From Zopfochytrium polystomum (lineage: Eukaryota; Chytridiomycota; Chytridiomycetes; Chytridiales; Chytridiaceae), in NCBI GenBank assembly GCA_025765615.1, contig JAIVFJ010000020.1, forward strand, positions 186,001-250,000: DNA of 64,000 nucleotides, written 5' to 3'. The notes beneath the pieces are model-generated. The model saw nothing but the letters and a program-made list of their open reading frames with translations. It had not been told where the DNA came from and ran no database searches. A program made the translations under genes and the position numbers. Shown piece after piece: positions 51,391-63,022 of the stretch (the stretch's first letter is position 1; every line of letters begins with the position of its first letter).

Positions 51391-52453
51391 TTGTTGGCAT
51401 GTTCACTGGCAAGACAGGGTTCGGAATTCAATGACTTTATTAGCAACCTTCAGATCAATAATATTGGTGAAAAGGGAATTCAGGACCTAACACGGACGGA
51501 CCTATTCCCTCTTGAGAGACCTTTCTGCAACGAGGAGGCCTACCATACGTACGTCACACCCCAACCCAAGGATCAGTGTGACAGATGGCGTTTCTGGTTG
51601 CACTGTCAAAATGGTGAGCACAGCAGACCAGAGCCGAAGGCTGGTGAAACACTCTCACCAAACTATCTCTATGTACTGACTGTTGCTGAACAATCTAATG
51701 CTGGACCAGTTGTGGCTGTCAAAGCAACGTCAAGTACTGGATTCAGCATCACATCATGACTTCATCAGAGCTCATGAATGCCGTGCTGAAGATGCATGCC
51801 ACCTTCATCAAGGAGAACGAAACAATTTGGTCAGCTTTGATGATCAGGCTTCCAGACACCTCGCACTTGTTTGAGCACATTCACCTCTATTGAGACTGTG
51901 TGGCTGCCATTCGCCAAACATTCAACAATGCCCACCCATCCAGCTTGATTGATTGATGATTTTGAAAGCAGATGGTCTGGGCTGCAGCTACGCACAGACA
52001 CTCAAAGCCCCTTGTGTTACCAAGATCTGAATTCTTGTGTGTGCGAGATTGAGCAACTTCAGCGACTATTCATCCAAGGTCATGGCCAGAACAGATTTGA
52101 TGAGTTTGTACGCAAACTGCAGAGCAAACTGCGCACAGACCTCGCACACGGTTCAGCTCATATTCGTTTTGGACCATTTTTGGCAGCACTTCGAAACAAT
52201 GATGCCTGCTTCCACGATCTACAGAATATCATGGATGAGCTTACTGCTGTGTTGACTGCCCTTGAGGCGGATGAAGAGGAAGACCACAGGAACTGCGTCG
52301 ACAACTGCAACTGGCGTCAATGGGGCTACAACCACTCTGATAACAATCATGACTGCAATGATAGGTGCCACTGAAGTGACTATAACCAAGGAGGTTGCAA
52401 TGACCTTGAGGGAGCACAATGAAACAAATGCCAAGGAAGCAACTGCAGGAACG
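51391..52453 (+). pseudogene. Element F gag, N-terminal part, with stops; cut by B2
   Basis: The pieces LARQGSEFNDFISNLQINNIG, then IGEKGIQDLTRTDLFPLERP, and (51949-52374) CVCEIEQLQRLFIQGHGQN and DEFVRKLQSKLRTDLAHG lie in more than one frame. Cys/Asn-rich repeats (DNCNWRQWGYNHSDNN, DYNQGGCND) follow with in-frame TGAs at about 52372 and 52420. The sequence continues beyond B2 at 58861. Confidence 0.65.
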
Positions 52454-52682
52454 TGTTAGTTTTGGGTCTTTTGGTGTAAGCAGTGTGCAGGAGCTTTGAC
52501 CTGATACTGCTCTGCAAGGATGACTTGCAGCATTTTGCAAGTGATGGTCCTTGTAACAGTTTTGTATAAAGACAAACACAAGACTGACAGAAGCCAAGAT
52601 CAACCTCCCACCACCACCACCTTCAGTAGTGTACACCACAGCAGCCCAACCCATCAATCAGCCACCATAGCAAATTCTTTCA
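52454..52682 (+). repeat. 5' LTR of B2
   Basis: Contains GTAACAGTTTTGTATAAAG from 52553. That 14-mer pairs perfectly with the sequence right after the LTR (52683-52696). Confidence 0.95.
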
Positions 52683-52696
52683 TACAAAACTGTTAC
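52683..52696 (+). other. Self-complementary primer-binding site of B2
   Basis: TACAAAACTGTTAC begins at the first base after the LTR and is the exact reverse complement of 52553-52566. This is the place where a minus-strand primer must anneal. Confidence 0.7.
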
Positions 52697-53281
52697 CCAT
52701 CCCAATCACTTCCCCCTTGGTTTCAACAAAATCCAATCAGTAGAAGGGGTTGTACGCTTTTCAGATCTGCCAACTTCGTGGAGCGATCACGGGCGCTACA
52801 GACATCGTACAGCAATTTCGTTACTACCATCGGAAAGCTCTTGATCTCCTCTTTCCAACGAACCCACCTGATCTCGGATCGGACGCTCCTACGTCGTATC
52901 CACCGCCTCCAAAGTCGTCGCCCACTTTTCCAACTTCAACCTCAATTTGCTCGCCTTCCAGACCTCCCCCAGCCGATCCCAAGCTATCATTGGAAAGGCC
53001 TGCTTCGGGACTACACGACTGCCACCAACGGCACCCCAAAATCACTCTCCTTCGTGATAAGCGACGCCTTTTTCCATTCAGGGTCACCAGATTACCTCCA
53101 ACCCTCACCATTAATTTTTGATTTTTTGTCCCCAATTGGAGACAACGACCACCCCCCTACCTGACACACACCAAGCTAACAAACCAACTTTTCATCTGCT
53201 GCAACACCACCTTCACCACACACCCAAAATCCAACGAAATCCCTTCAAACTTGGCACACATAATCGTCCTGAGAAAACAAC

Positions 53282-53776
53282 ATGACTACTGACTCAACCA
53301 ATCACATCAACGCAGAGCAGAACGATGCAGTTGATCCACTAGACCTCTGGGACACTGGAACCTGTCTCATCAGAGATGGACCATTCCAAGGACAGAGATT
53401 CCAACTGGTGCCTCCGTCTTGTGGACCAGAGAAACCCTCACCCAAATCACACCTGGTCGAACTTGCAAAGGAGATCATTGACGACTTTGAATGCATTAAA
53501 ATGGAACCAACTGAAGCCTCAGATGCCTTCATTACCCGATTCACTGAAGCGTACCATCGAGTCGACAGCTTTGCAAAGTCAGCAGCTGGAGAACTTCTCC
53601 ATCATATTCGCCCTTTCCAACAAGTTGTTCGAATCTTTGTTGGCTCACTGGGCCAAAGCCTGTTGGATATGGGAAAAGGAAAAGTTTTTCTTGTTGTCGG
53701 CAACCCAGCTCCTCAGATAACAAGTTTAGCCAAACTAATCTCACTCTTCAAAACCTGTTTGACAAAACAACTATGA
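53282..53776 (+). pseudogene. B2 gag remnant (164 aa open)
   Basis: MTTDSTNHINAEQNDAVDPL, then RQRFQLVPPSCGPEKPSPKS and EIIDDFECIKMEPTEASDAF, homologous to the capsid-like block of C1. It lacks about 35 codons kept in B1 and stops before any zinc knuckle, so it is a truncated gag. It might still be translated, because the frame is clean from ATG to stop after the 600-nt leader (52683-53281). Confidence 0.75.
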
Positions 53777-56136
53777 TAAGCAACACATGAGCTGGCTGAT
53801 CAAGCAACAATCACTCGGCTACTGCTGCACCAGAAATCACCACACCAACTATTACTATCCTGGTTATCTGCCTTCATATTGATTGAACAACAAACAGCAG
53901 AGGTCCTCAAAAACCAACCAGCTCCATCAACTAATAATCAATCTGCTAAGTGTTTTGCTCTTCGCTTTTGATATGCATCAAAGTAACTGCCTTTATCCTC
54001 TCAACATTCAGCCATGCAGTCTCCTGTCAGTAATGATTCATCATTCCATGAACATCAACACAGGCATTTTAGTTTTTGGAGACCTGCACCTCTAACAACT
54101 GTCCCTGTGCCCTCTCAATATTACTTACTCATTTTCAACAGGGCATAACAAATTAGGAATTAATGATATGGTGTTTTCCTTGTCTATCAACCCATGGAGT
54201 TGGCAGTTCAATTTCTGGATTCCCTGATAGAGTGTTTTCAACCACACTGAAACTCTCACCATCAAACATATTAGTGATTGGGATGACCAATAGTTGTGCA
54301 AGTGCCAACTCTCACGACCACGGCAACCTTGTGCAATTTCCTCATAACTTTGGACTCTGTTACATCAAGCTAAGCCTCTCCTTATCTTTTCTCACATAAC
54401 TTCAGCACTTCAGCCAAAGACAATTTGCAGTCCATTCATTGATAGAACAAGGACTGGTTGAGTAGTTTAACAATCCTCTAACCATTTTGTAAACAGTCTA
54501 TTCTGAGTGGTTGCTAGGCAAGCGTGACCGGCACAGGGTCAAAACCTCTCATATATTATCTGCTTGAGCAGAGGAGGAGGAAAACTGTTGACACTGGGTT
54601 TCCGTTCCACTTAATACTCAGAGTATTTGTCATCAGCACAAGCCAGCGCCCAGTACAACATCAAACATCATCTTCCACTTAGGGGGGAGGATTCTAGGGA
54701 TAAGTGAAAGATGATCACCGGCACTGTATTGCCAATTAGATGGAGAATGCTTGGAATAAGTGAACGATGATCATCAGCGCAGAGTTGCAAAGTGGTCTCA
54801 GCATGGATTGGCACCAACTTGGCATGGTCTTCTTGGTGCCAGGCTGCTGCCTAGGAAAACACTCTATCTATTTTAGCCAAATGAATCTGGACTCAGGATT
54901 CGAACTATGGAATACACTATTATTGCTGGGCTTACTTGACCCTGGCTAGGGACCTCAACTCACACATATTGACTGCTTCAGCTTTTATACACAGACATAC
55001 TAACACACTACTCCAGGTCCCACATCACAGGAAATTCGACAGCCATACCTGAGTCCTCACCTCAATTGCATCACTCTGATGAATTATCCTAACCAACTTC
55101 TGTGACAAAACACAATGTTCCTTGAAATAACTTTTGCCTCATTCCGAGGAGTATCAACGTTTATCTTTATTGGACACTCAACACTAACACTTTTTCAGAG
55201 CAAACTATAAACAAGCTCAACCTTGCAAGATTGCTGAAGTTCCATTCTCATCTGAGATTCTTCCTTAGCCGAACCAAATCTAACTGACTCTAGATTTCAA
55301 ACTGCTCTTAATAGAGTCACTCCAGAACAGCTATGTTCTTTGAATGCCTCATGCATTCATCCAGCATGCATTCATGCAGCATAACCAGGATCTGGAAGCT
55401 TCAGAGATTGCCCTCAACTTTTGTAATCTGACCAGAAACTTTGTGGTTTTGGCTTGGATGTTAGACTTGACAAAAACATTCTGCTGATTCTTTAACGAGG
55501 CAGAGTAGAAGACATCAGGCGAAGTCTTTGTTCCCTTTGCTTGCACTAGCACTCTCCTACCAGCATAAATTCCACAACATCACTTGGAGACTAAAGGCAT
55601 CAAGCAATCAAACGCTGTGGAAACATCTGGATATACTAACTCTCACTAATGCTTTCTACCACTAACTTTGCCTCTATCTTTATTCTCCACTCTAGACCAA
55701 CAAAAGCAAAAATCAACCACCTCACATACAGTTACAATTACCATATCATCAAACTATTCAAACCTCAGCAGTATCAGCAAAATTCAGGAAACCTTCAACT
55801 ATTCATACCTGCAGATCAGCTTCAGAAACAACACCAACATCACCACTTTGCTCCATTCAGTCACCAGTCACCTTGAACCATCTTTGAACTTGAATTTTGC
55901 CAGTTGAACAAGTTGAATTGGAATTGCTTTCAGTTTTCTGCAGTCTCAACAAAGTCAGACAAAGTATCAACCATTCCCCACAGCAGAGTCACTCCAGAAA
56001 ACAACAACTTCCTCCATTCAGTCAGCATTCAACTTCAGCAATCAGAATTGGAAGAAGTCAAACTGGAATTGGTAAAACGTATCAACCACATGGTAATCCA
56101 CAGCGAAAGTGAATCGGATAACGGTGTACAGCTCTG
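53777..56136 (+). other. B2 non-coding interior with F-type LTR piece and gag/integrase-linker debris
   Basis: A segment near 54505-54660 equals part of 50125-50262: purine tract, TGTTGACACTGGG from 54596, palindrome AATACTC-A-GAGTATT at 54613-54627. The following 500 bp includes another tract CTTAGGGGGGAG at 54676. From about 55640 the frames recall a Gln-rich linker (QQKQKSTTSHTVTITISS). From 56030 VKLELVKRINHMVIHSESES leads into the structured segment. Protease and integrase are missing altogether. Confidence 0.6.
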
Positions 56137-56525
56137 GTGTTGGAGGTGACGGCACGACGGGTTGGATTCCGTGCTACTGCAATTAACGTCACCCCCAGTG
56201 GGCCTTACTGGGAGCACTATAGGCATGACTGTGGAAGGCCGGACCGATGTGGCAGACCGGCAATGTGAAATCAACTGAAGGCCCACGAACACCGAAGTCC
56301 CAGCTTGTAGGCTAGTGTGGCCTGGACCTGTGTCAGAGGAGGTGGAGTCCTGAGCAGGGAGCCCATTCCGCAAGGAGTACCAACCAGGAGACAGTTATTC
56401 TTCTGATGTGCCCAGGCGAGACGCAGGGGAAAGCGTTGAGGGCAAGCTGTGTATGGGGGAGTGGTCGCCTCGCCTCATAGGGTACTGGGGGGAGCCCAGA
56501 CCAGCATCGTGCGGAAGGCTCACCT
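56137..56525 (+). ncRNA. Structured RNA segment (B2 copy)
   Basis: Stems seen: 145-151/187-193 (GGTGACG/CGTCACC), 152-156/170-174, 200-206/278-284 (GGGCCTT/AAGGCCC) and 238-242/257-261 (GCCGG/CCGGC). Also 365-369/374-378 around a GCAA tetraloop, 385-391/399-405, 414-420/469-475 (AGGCGAG/CTCGCCT), 421-424/433-436, and 485-489/495-499 (all +56000). AGGTG at the start can also pair with CACCT at the end. No resemblance to a tRNA, rRNA or the group I P/Q/R/S core was found. Confidence 0.68.
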
Positions 56526-57085
56526 GTGCAGAGTTTTCTCTCGTGCTTTCTTTTGTGTGCAGGGTATCTTAGAAAATCTGAACTAATTTTCCCTAAAGTT
56601 TCTTAAAGTTAAAACCATCACAAGTAGATTCTATTTCTCTACAACCACAAAACAAACATAGCACTTTAAAGTTTGGAATCCACCACAAACTTCTTACCTT
56701 CAGTGTACACATTCAGGCCAACTGTGTTTGACAAGCACACCTTGCCCAGACCCTTGTATATGTGCAGACAGCTTTTGAAGTTATTGAACAACCCACGAAT
56801 GTCAACAAAACCTGGAACATATGGGCCTACAAGGTCAAACTTTGTGAAGACAGCAGCATTGAGTGCTTCTATGCACAGCTCTTGGCTAAGGGCCCCACTT
56901 AGTGTCATTGCATTTATATTCAGAATACTCACCCACCTTTTGTCCTAATCAATAGTCTTTGTTAACTCACTGAAATGGCTGCCTGAATCAACTGGGACAC
57001 TGGCACAGTGGATATCAGCAACACATACCTCAACAGCATATTTTATATGCCAAATCTGCATCGAGCAGTTCATTACCACCGCACT
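56526..57085 (+). pseudogene. B2 RT N-terminal remnant
   Basis: Reading near 56770: FEVIEQPTNVNKTWN, AYKVKLCEDSSIECF and AQLLAKGP, aligning with C2 FEVVDRPKNVNVVQN, VYKVKLRPDGSIERF and RARLVAKGF. Then WDTGTVDISNTYLNS. Many substitutions and stops; the RT core with YVDD is absent. Confidence 0.7.
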
Positions 57086-57306
57086 TGTTATGAATCACCC
57101 TCTGGAAACCTCCGGAACCTTCTAGAACATTCCTTCATGGAACCTTGTGGAACCTTCTGGAACCTTCTTTGCTTTCCTGACTTGTCGTGTTATCATTGGT
57201 ATCACTGTATTACTAATTGCTCTTTTTGGAACTTCCTTTGAGTCTTGACAAGGAAGATCTCAAAAGTTCCTTCTCTGCCTTGTCCTGTCCTGCCCTGTTC
57301 CTGACA
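57086..57306 (+). mobile_element. Gypsy solo LTR, internally deleted (221 bp)
   Basis: TGTTATG to CTGACA, perfect target duplication gcact at 57081-57085 and 57307-57311. It lacks about 87 bp, including the TATA box. Heat-shock pentamers of the first blocks are mostly kept. Confidence 0.93.
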
Positions 57307-58626
57307 GCACTGACTGCTGGAGTTGAACAGCCACCAAAATCAAACAGTTGACAGGAAAGTGCAAACTTCTGGGATTTCTGCATCCTCCTTTGTCAGATTA
57401 ACTCATCATCCACAATGCAAGCTAAGTTAACAAAATTTGTTTTTGGTGATTCTGGCAAAAACTTCTTCTGCCATTGCCTTGCCTAATCTTTTTTACATAC
57501 TCTGCAAAATGGGAGCAATGAAAACCATCCTCAATATGCAGCTGGAACATCAACATGACAGAATCTTCTTACACAAGAAAGTCTGTAGCAAGGAGTTAAT
57601 CCAGTGCCATGCAAACACTATCAACAACCCCACTGCAGTAACTGGCCTTCCCAGTCGTCTCTCAATCTTCAGCCACGCAGGATCGACAAAGCAACTGCAG
57701 ATCAGAGACTGTACCAGGCAATACATGATGGCATCAACTACCTTGCAACACACAGGCGACCAGACCTTGCCCCAGCAGTTTCATATCTTGGTGCCTTCAG
57801 CAAGGACCCTAGCGAGCAACACATGAAGATCCTTATTCTGGTTCTCGAATATCTCAATGGTAATAGTGAGTATGGTTTATTCTATTCTCGCAACTGCACA
57901 GATATAGCCGGTTACTCCGTCGCTGCCCATGGTGTCCACTCAGATGGGAAATCACAGCCTGGCTACTATGTTCTATTTGGAGGAACAGCTATTAGTTGGA
58001 CATCTCTTCAGAGCAGTACTGTCATGCTGTCACCGCAGGAAGCTGAATATGTAGCTGTGTCTGAACTGGGACGAGAACTTAAGGCACTATCCCAACTCTA
58101 CTCAGCACTTCAACTTCTGTCTCCAACTCCACTTGTCATCTACACTGACAACAGCAGTGTGATCAACCTCAGTTCAAATGATCTTTACACCAATCAGTCA
58201 AAACATATCATGGTAAAGTATCATTATATTCAAGAACTTGTGGAACAAAAGGTAGTACGGCTTGAATGGATTGCTGGAGGAGAACAGCCTGCATACTATA
58301 TGACAAAATCTCTCTCAGCTGCTCTCAGTGAATACCATCTGAGTAGCACTGGTCTGTTTCCTCTGATTCATTTTTTCTTATCTGTGAAGCTGTTTTCTTC
58401 TTTGTTCTTTTTCATTACTTTGACTCATTTCTTTTACCTCTGAAGTTCAATATGTGCCCCCATCCATTTTTGTTAGTGTGGTCTGTTCTTTCTGTTCTGC
58501 CATCCGATGGCCTGTCATACCTGTTTGTGATTCTTCTTTCTCTGGTGTACGGTTTCCTTAAGTTGACTATGGCTTAAGGTTTTCCTCCGTGCCGGCCTTT
58601 GCTCCTGCCCACAGCTTAGGGGGGAG
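57307..58626 (+). pseudogene. B2 RNase H, nearly open, RT mostly lost
   Basis: A frame of 279 codons (57604-58443) reads ADQRLYQAIHDGINYLATH, RRPDLAPAVSYLGAFSKDPS, the RNase H pieces YSVAAHGVHSDGKSQPGYY, VMLSPQEAEYVAVSELGRE and IYTDNSSVINLSSNDLYTN, and finally GGEQPAYYMTKSLSAALSE. Asp positions of the active site are partly changed (YSVAAHG for YSDAAHG). The purine tract CTTAGGGGGGAG (58615-58626) precedes the 3' LTR. A protein from this frame would lack RT. Confidence 0.78.
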
Positions 58627-58855
58627 TGTTAGTTTTGGGTCTTTTGGTGTAAGCAGTGTGCAGGAGCTTTGACCTGATACTGCTCTGCAAGGATGACTTG
58701 CAGCATTTTGCAAGTGATGGTCCTTGTAACAGTTTTGTATAAAGACAAACACAAGACTGACAGAAGCCAAGATCAACCTCCCACCACCACCACCTTCAGT
58801 AGTGTACACCACAGCAGCCCAACCCATCAATCAGCCACCATAGCAAATTCTTTCA
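58627..58855 (+). repeat. 3' LTR of B2
   Basis: 229 bp, the same as the 5' LTR by eye. Confidence 0.95.
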
Positions 58856-58860
58856 GAACG

Positions 58861-59189
58861 ACGACAACAGAGGTTGCAACACCCACGACAACCACAACCA
58901 CGCTTACTCCCCTCGTCGTGGAGATAGGCCAAGCGACTGCTGTGGTTTCCACAAGGCATACGTTCACCACTTGGAAAGGGACTGTTGTGACCGCCGCAAG
59001 CCAGGAGTCACCCATAGGTTGGAGCCAAAGGCTACCTCAATCCATTGACGTCTTGGAAGAGTTGAAGGCACTGGGTGCGAGTTCTGTGCGGAGATTCCAA
59101 GCTTGGCCACCAACGCACACTTTGAGATTCCTAATCTCACTGATCATGGTCTTACCTGGGGTCTCCCTAAAAGCTCTTCCCCAGTTGTG
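58861..59189 (+). pseudogene. Element F gag C-terminus with zinc-knuckle-like motif
   Basis: Continues the Cys/Asn/His-rich repeats of 52453 (NRGCNTHDNHNHAYSPRRG). Then comes DCCGFHKAYVHHLERDC, a C-x2-H-x4-H-x5-C arrangement like copia gag knuckles. The frame weakens after THRLEPKATSI. Confidence 0.6.
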
Positions 59190-59853
59190 ACTATGTCATT
59201 ATATTGGCCCCCTATATTTATTTTCATCTTTATTGCCATTCATCACATCCCTCACGGGCTCTAGTGTTTATCACTATAAAAGAGCATCTTGTTTTCCTTG
59301 TGCTGAATGGGCCAAAGCACCTAGGTAACAACCAATCCCTTTCTTCCCTCTTTGGTGTTTCTCCCTAGGCCAGTGCTACCAGATCAAGCTGGGGATCCAG
59401 TCCGTTTAGGCCAGTGCTACCAGACCAAGCTAGTAGAGGTATGATTCCCCCAGGCCAGTGTGTGTGTGCCAAGCTGGGGGCAAAGTTTCTACCCTTTTGC
59501 TTACTTTAGCTGCTGTCTCAGCATGAAATCCCGCTTAGCGGCTCTCACTGTGTAGACTTGCCATCCACTAGCGATTCCATCAGGCTGAGCGAGGGCTTAT
59601 TAGCCCACGACCTCACCTTGATCACCAATTTGGACAGTAACGGCTTGAACCTGGGGCCTTTGGGGTACTCTTCATTGAGCAACTCCACTTGGTCTAGCTG
59701 TCCTTGAATAAAGACAGAATTGAACCACATCATCCATCTTTGTTGAGTTTGAGCTGAATCCAGGGTACTGGCTCTGCTAATAACCAGGAGCTTCCCATCT
59801 TAAAGACTTGTCTTATCCCTTTTGCCACTAGACTATAGATGAGCCCCTGGAGA
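59190..59853 (-). mobile_element. Possible SINE-like insertion in F with tRNA-like head
   Basis: On the minus strand 59837-59824 reads TATAGTCTAGTGGC, a good pol III A box. GTCT/AGAC can form a D stem, and GGCTC (59845-59841) can pair with GAGCC (59774-59770), giving a tRNA-sized 76-nt unit. The B-box position is weak. Plus-strand repeats GGCCAGTGCTACCAGA(T/C)CAAGCT occur at about 59371, 59408 and, shortened, 59452. Ends and target duplication were not found. Confidence 0.33.
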
Positions 59854-61648
59854 TGAAGTGGAGATCTCATAACACATGCACAAGTCTGAGCACTGCCTGC
59901 ACATGCACTGAGCCAATGCCATCTCAGCCAGGCTCCAAGCGCAGCACTTCACACCTGCTCAACAAAAGGATGCTTCTGCCTCAGCAACTGTGGCTGTACC
60001 GCAAGCAACTCTTGTTCCTTTCTCTGGATTTCACCCTCAACCTGCTACAAGAGGGCCCTCTGTTTCTTCTTCTTCTCAAATAAATGGTCCCTCTCACTTC
60101 TACTTCTTTGTGAACACTGCAACAGTGAGCGCGTTACACACAGGCATAGCCTCTCTTCCGTACATGATCGATTCTGGAGCTGTACCCACAATGATCCCAC
60201 AATGGGAGCAATTCACTGAGTACCAAAGATTTCAAACTGAACACCATGCCCGCCTAGCAGATGACCATGAATGCTGCATTGAAGGAATTGAATCTGTCAC
60301 TCTCACTTTTACTGGTTTTGATGTGGTGCTCCGCAATGTACTTCATGTCCCATCACTCAAGGAACCACTCCTCTCTGTGTTGCATGTCCCCCAAGACCCA
60401 ACTGCTGGGATGCTATTCACTCAAGATTCTGTCTTTCTTCTTGATCTTGCAACACTCGCATCAAGATTGGCAAACAACATGACAGCCTTTACTATCTCAT
60501 CCCAGTCCAGCACCCAGCTGCGGAGAGGAAAATTTCAGTTGAGCCCATTGCCTACACATCACCAGCAACTGCACGCGACCTTTGGCACCAAAGTTTTGGC
60601 CACATCCACTGAGAGCAAGTATGCGACACTCTCTAGTCTGGTGATGTCAACAGTGCTCCTGCTCCACCACCAACAACACACAAGCCTTGCCTCATTTGCA
60701 ATATGGCAAAGATGCACCAGCAACACCTCATGGCCAAACCTCGTTTTGATTTTGCCCCGCTGCAGATGCTGTGTACCAACCAAATTGGAAAGATCAGTAC
60801 ACTTTCTCTTGATGGATCCAACTACTTTGAAGTTATTGTTGACTACGCCACAGGCTATACTTGGGTCAACACTGTCACTCGCACAGCAGGTGTCACTCAA
60901 CAGATAATTGATCACATTGATTTTGAAGAGCAACTCTTCCCCACTCATCAAACACTATTTGCACAGGCAGACAACCTCGGTCTTTTAACGCTCAGCAATT
61001 TGAGGCCTACTGTATCAACCACCAACCTCCCATCATCTTCCAGCCTTCTGTCCCTGTCAAGAGTCCTACGCAATATGCCATGCTTCATTCCTGCGCAATT
61101 GTGTTCAACACACTCGCACTGGTCGAATTCCATTTGAATATTACCAAGGCTGAAAACCCAACCTATGCCACCTTGGAATTTTTGGCTGCCACATTGTCAC
61201 ACTGCACAATGAGTATACAGAACCTGCAAACTCACACAAGACCAAGTTCTCTCCTCGAGCCTCACTTGGACTTTTCTTGGGTTTCGACACAGGCAGCGAG
61301 TCTATTGCCCTCAGCTACAACTTTACTGCACGGACCATTCTTCGGACACGCCACTATAACTTGCATGAGCATGTCCTTCCTGGCCTTGTCCGCAGTGACA
61401 CTAAGCTTCAATCTCTTAATTCTGATTTCTTAACTTCTCTCTCTGATGATTTTACGGATTTTCCTGAAACTGACAACTCTCCTTCTTTTGAGCCTGTTGA
61501 GCCGCCACTTGACTCTTACCGTCAATTATTCAACTCTCCTCCTGACAGTGCTCCCTCCACTCGTGCTTGCCAGCAACTGTGCCAGGCTTCCTGGGGGGAC
61601 AGCTGCCATCATCATCAACAAACTCCTCAGATCAACCTCCAACTCTTC
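59854..61648 (+). pseudogene. Element F protease and integrase, frameshifted; cut by A4
   Basis: The frame 59990-60907 has the protease motif YMIDSGAVPTMIPQWEQF and the pre-integrase stretch VLRNVLHVPSLKEPLLSVLH. Past a shift near 60580, other frames carry the integrase pieces HQQHLMAKPRFDFAPLQ, GSNYFEVIVDYATGYTWV and ADNLG. From 61277 the integrase C-terminus reads GFDTGSESIALSYNFTART. A4 is inserted at 61649. Several shifts, few stops. RT and RNase H are outside the window or lost. Confidence 0.8.
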
Positions 61649-62809
61649 TGTTGAGATTCGACCCACAGGGTACACTACGCCCGTTACTGATGATCCCTTT
61701 GAGAACTCCATCCAATCACATTGGATGGGGTGTTTGAAGGGCTCAGTAGATTCAATACTTGAATGGGGCGCTCGGAAGGGCTAATCTGTTCTCAATAAAA
61801 AGAGATAGGCAAAGGCGGCTGTTGTTCTAGCTTTGTTCATCCTACCGGTAGGAACAATGCAATTAGAACATGCACAAAAACGCGCAAACTACGCACTCTG
61901 CACATGTAACACAGCACAGCAAGCATGCAGAAGCAGTGTACCACTGCCCCATGCATCGGAATTCCGCTCTCTGCATCGGAATTCCGCTCCCTGATCCGGA
62001 AATCCAGCTTTCCTGCTGTGCTGTGCAATCTGAGCAATGCAACAGGCATTTAGGAATCAGGGATTGCACCAATCACTGCATTTCTAAAAGTGAGATAAAA
62101 ACTGAGCTCACCAGAGATTGCACCAATCATTGGATTTCTAAAAACAAGGAAAAAAGCGGCTTGTTTCCCAAACAAGCTTCCTGATTTGGAAACAACCAAA
62201 CCAATTTACAAGCAACTGTTTCTCAAACAAGCTGTAAATTGGTTCCTGGTGGTACTCAGCCCAGACAAAGTGCTCAGCCCATGGTGGTACTCAGCCCTGG
62301 CTGGTACTTAGCCCAGGGTGGTGCACAGCCCAGGCTGGTACTCAGCCCTGGGTGGTGCTCAGCCCAGGCTGGTACTTAGCCCTGGCTGGTATTCAGCCCT
62401 GAGTGATGCCCAGCACTGGGTGATACTCAGCCCTGAATGGGTACTTAGCCCATGCTGGGGATTGGTGCTCAGCCTGTTTTATCTCATTTCTGTGGCCTGC
62501 TCTGTGCAGCCCACTGCTCCCTCTGTTTTCTGATGGCTCCAACCTGCAGGAGTATAAAAGCAGCAACCTCTCACAGAGATCAAACAAGGAATCCAACCCC
62601 CTCCTTGCTGCTTTGACAGAATCCAGTGCAAAACAAGCCAATCTCTCTTCCTCCATTTGCTCTCTCTTCCATCTCTGCCCACTCAAACTCCTCTCTCCTC
62701 TCTCCAGCCTCTCACTCCTCTCCCTTTTCCATCATCACTGCTCTCTCTCTCTCTCTCTCTTCATCCCCATACACACCAAGTCCCTCCAGTCCTGGGTGGG
62801 ATTTCATCA
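61649..62809 (+). repeat. 5' LTR of A4
   Basis: 1161 bp. Shortest GGAATTCC array (two units plus a degenerate GGAAATCC). TATAAAAG near 62552. Confidence 0.95.
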
Positions 62810-63022
62810 CAAAGCTACGTACAAGCCGTCGGCCACACTTGTACGCTCGAACAGGGCCCTGCTGCTCTTCCAAGAAAAGGGTTTCTGACTCTAAACAAGA
62901 CCAACCTGTCTGTGAGCACCAGCTCACCAGCTACTTTAAGGCAACAAATGGCTCTTGGCTCTCTACAAGAAAAGGGCTACCGCTCTAAACAAGTCCACTG
63001 GTCCACCAAGCCGCTACCTAGC

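Larger units (their letters stand above)
52454..58855 (+). mobile_element. B2: non-autonomous copia-derived element (6.4 kb)
   Basis: LTRs 52454-52682 and 58627-58855 (229 bp each, identical by eye); perfect target duplication gaacg at 52449-52453 and 58856-58860. The interior has a gag scrap, a foreign LTR piece, the structured RNA segment, broken RT and a nearly open RNase H. It carries a gypsy solo LTR at 57086-57306. Confidence 0.95.

Noticed and set aside
56035..56373. 112-aa ORF opposite the structured RNA (also 43346-43672 opposite C2)
   Set aside because: The two opposite-strand frames do not give similar proteins, whereas the RNA stems are kept.
56137..56525. Group I or group II self-splicing intron
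   Set aside because: I could not find the P/Q/R/S core of group I or a GUGYG start plus domain V of group II. Kept as an unclassified structured RNA.
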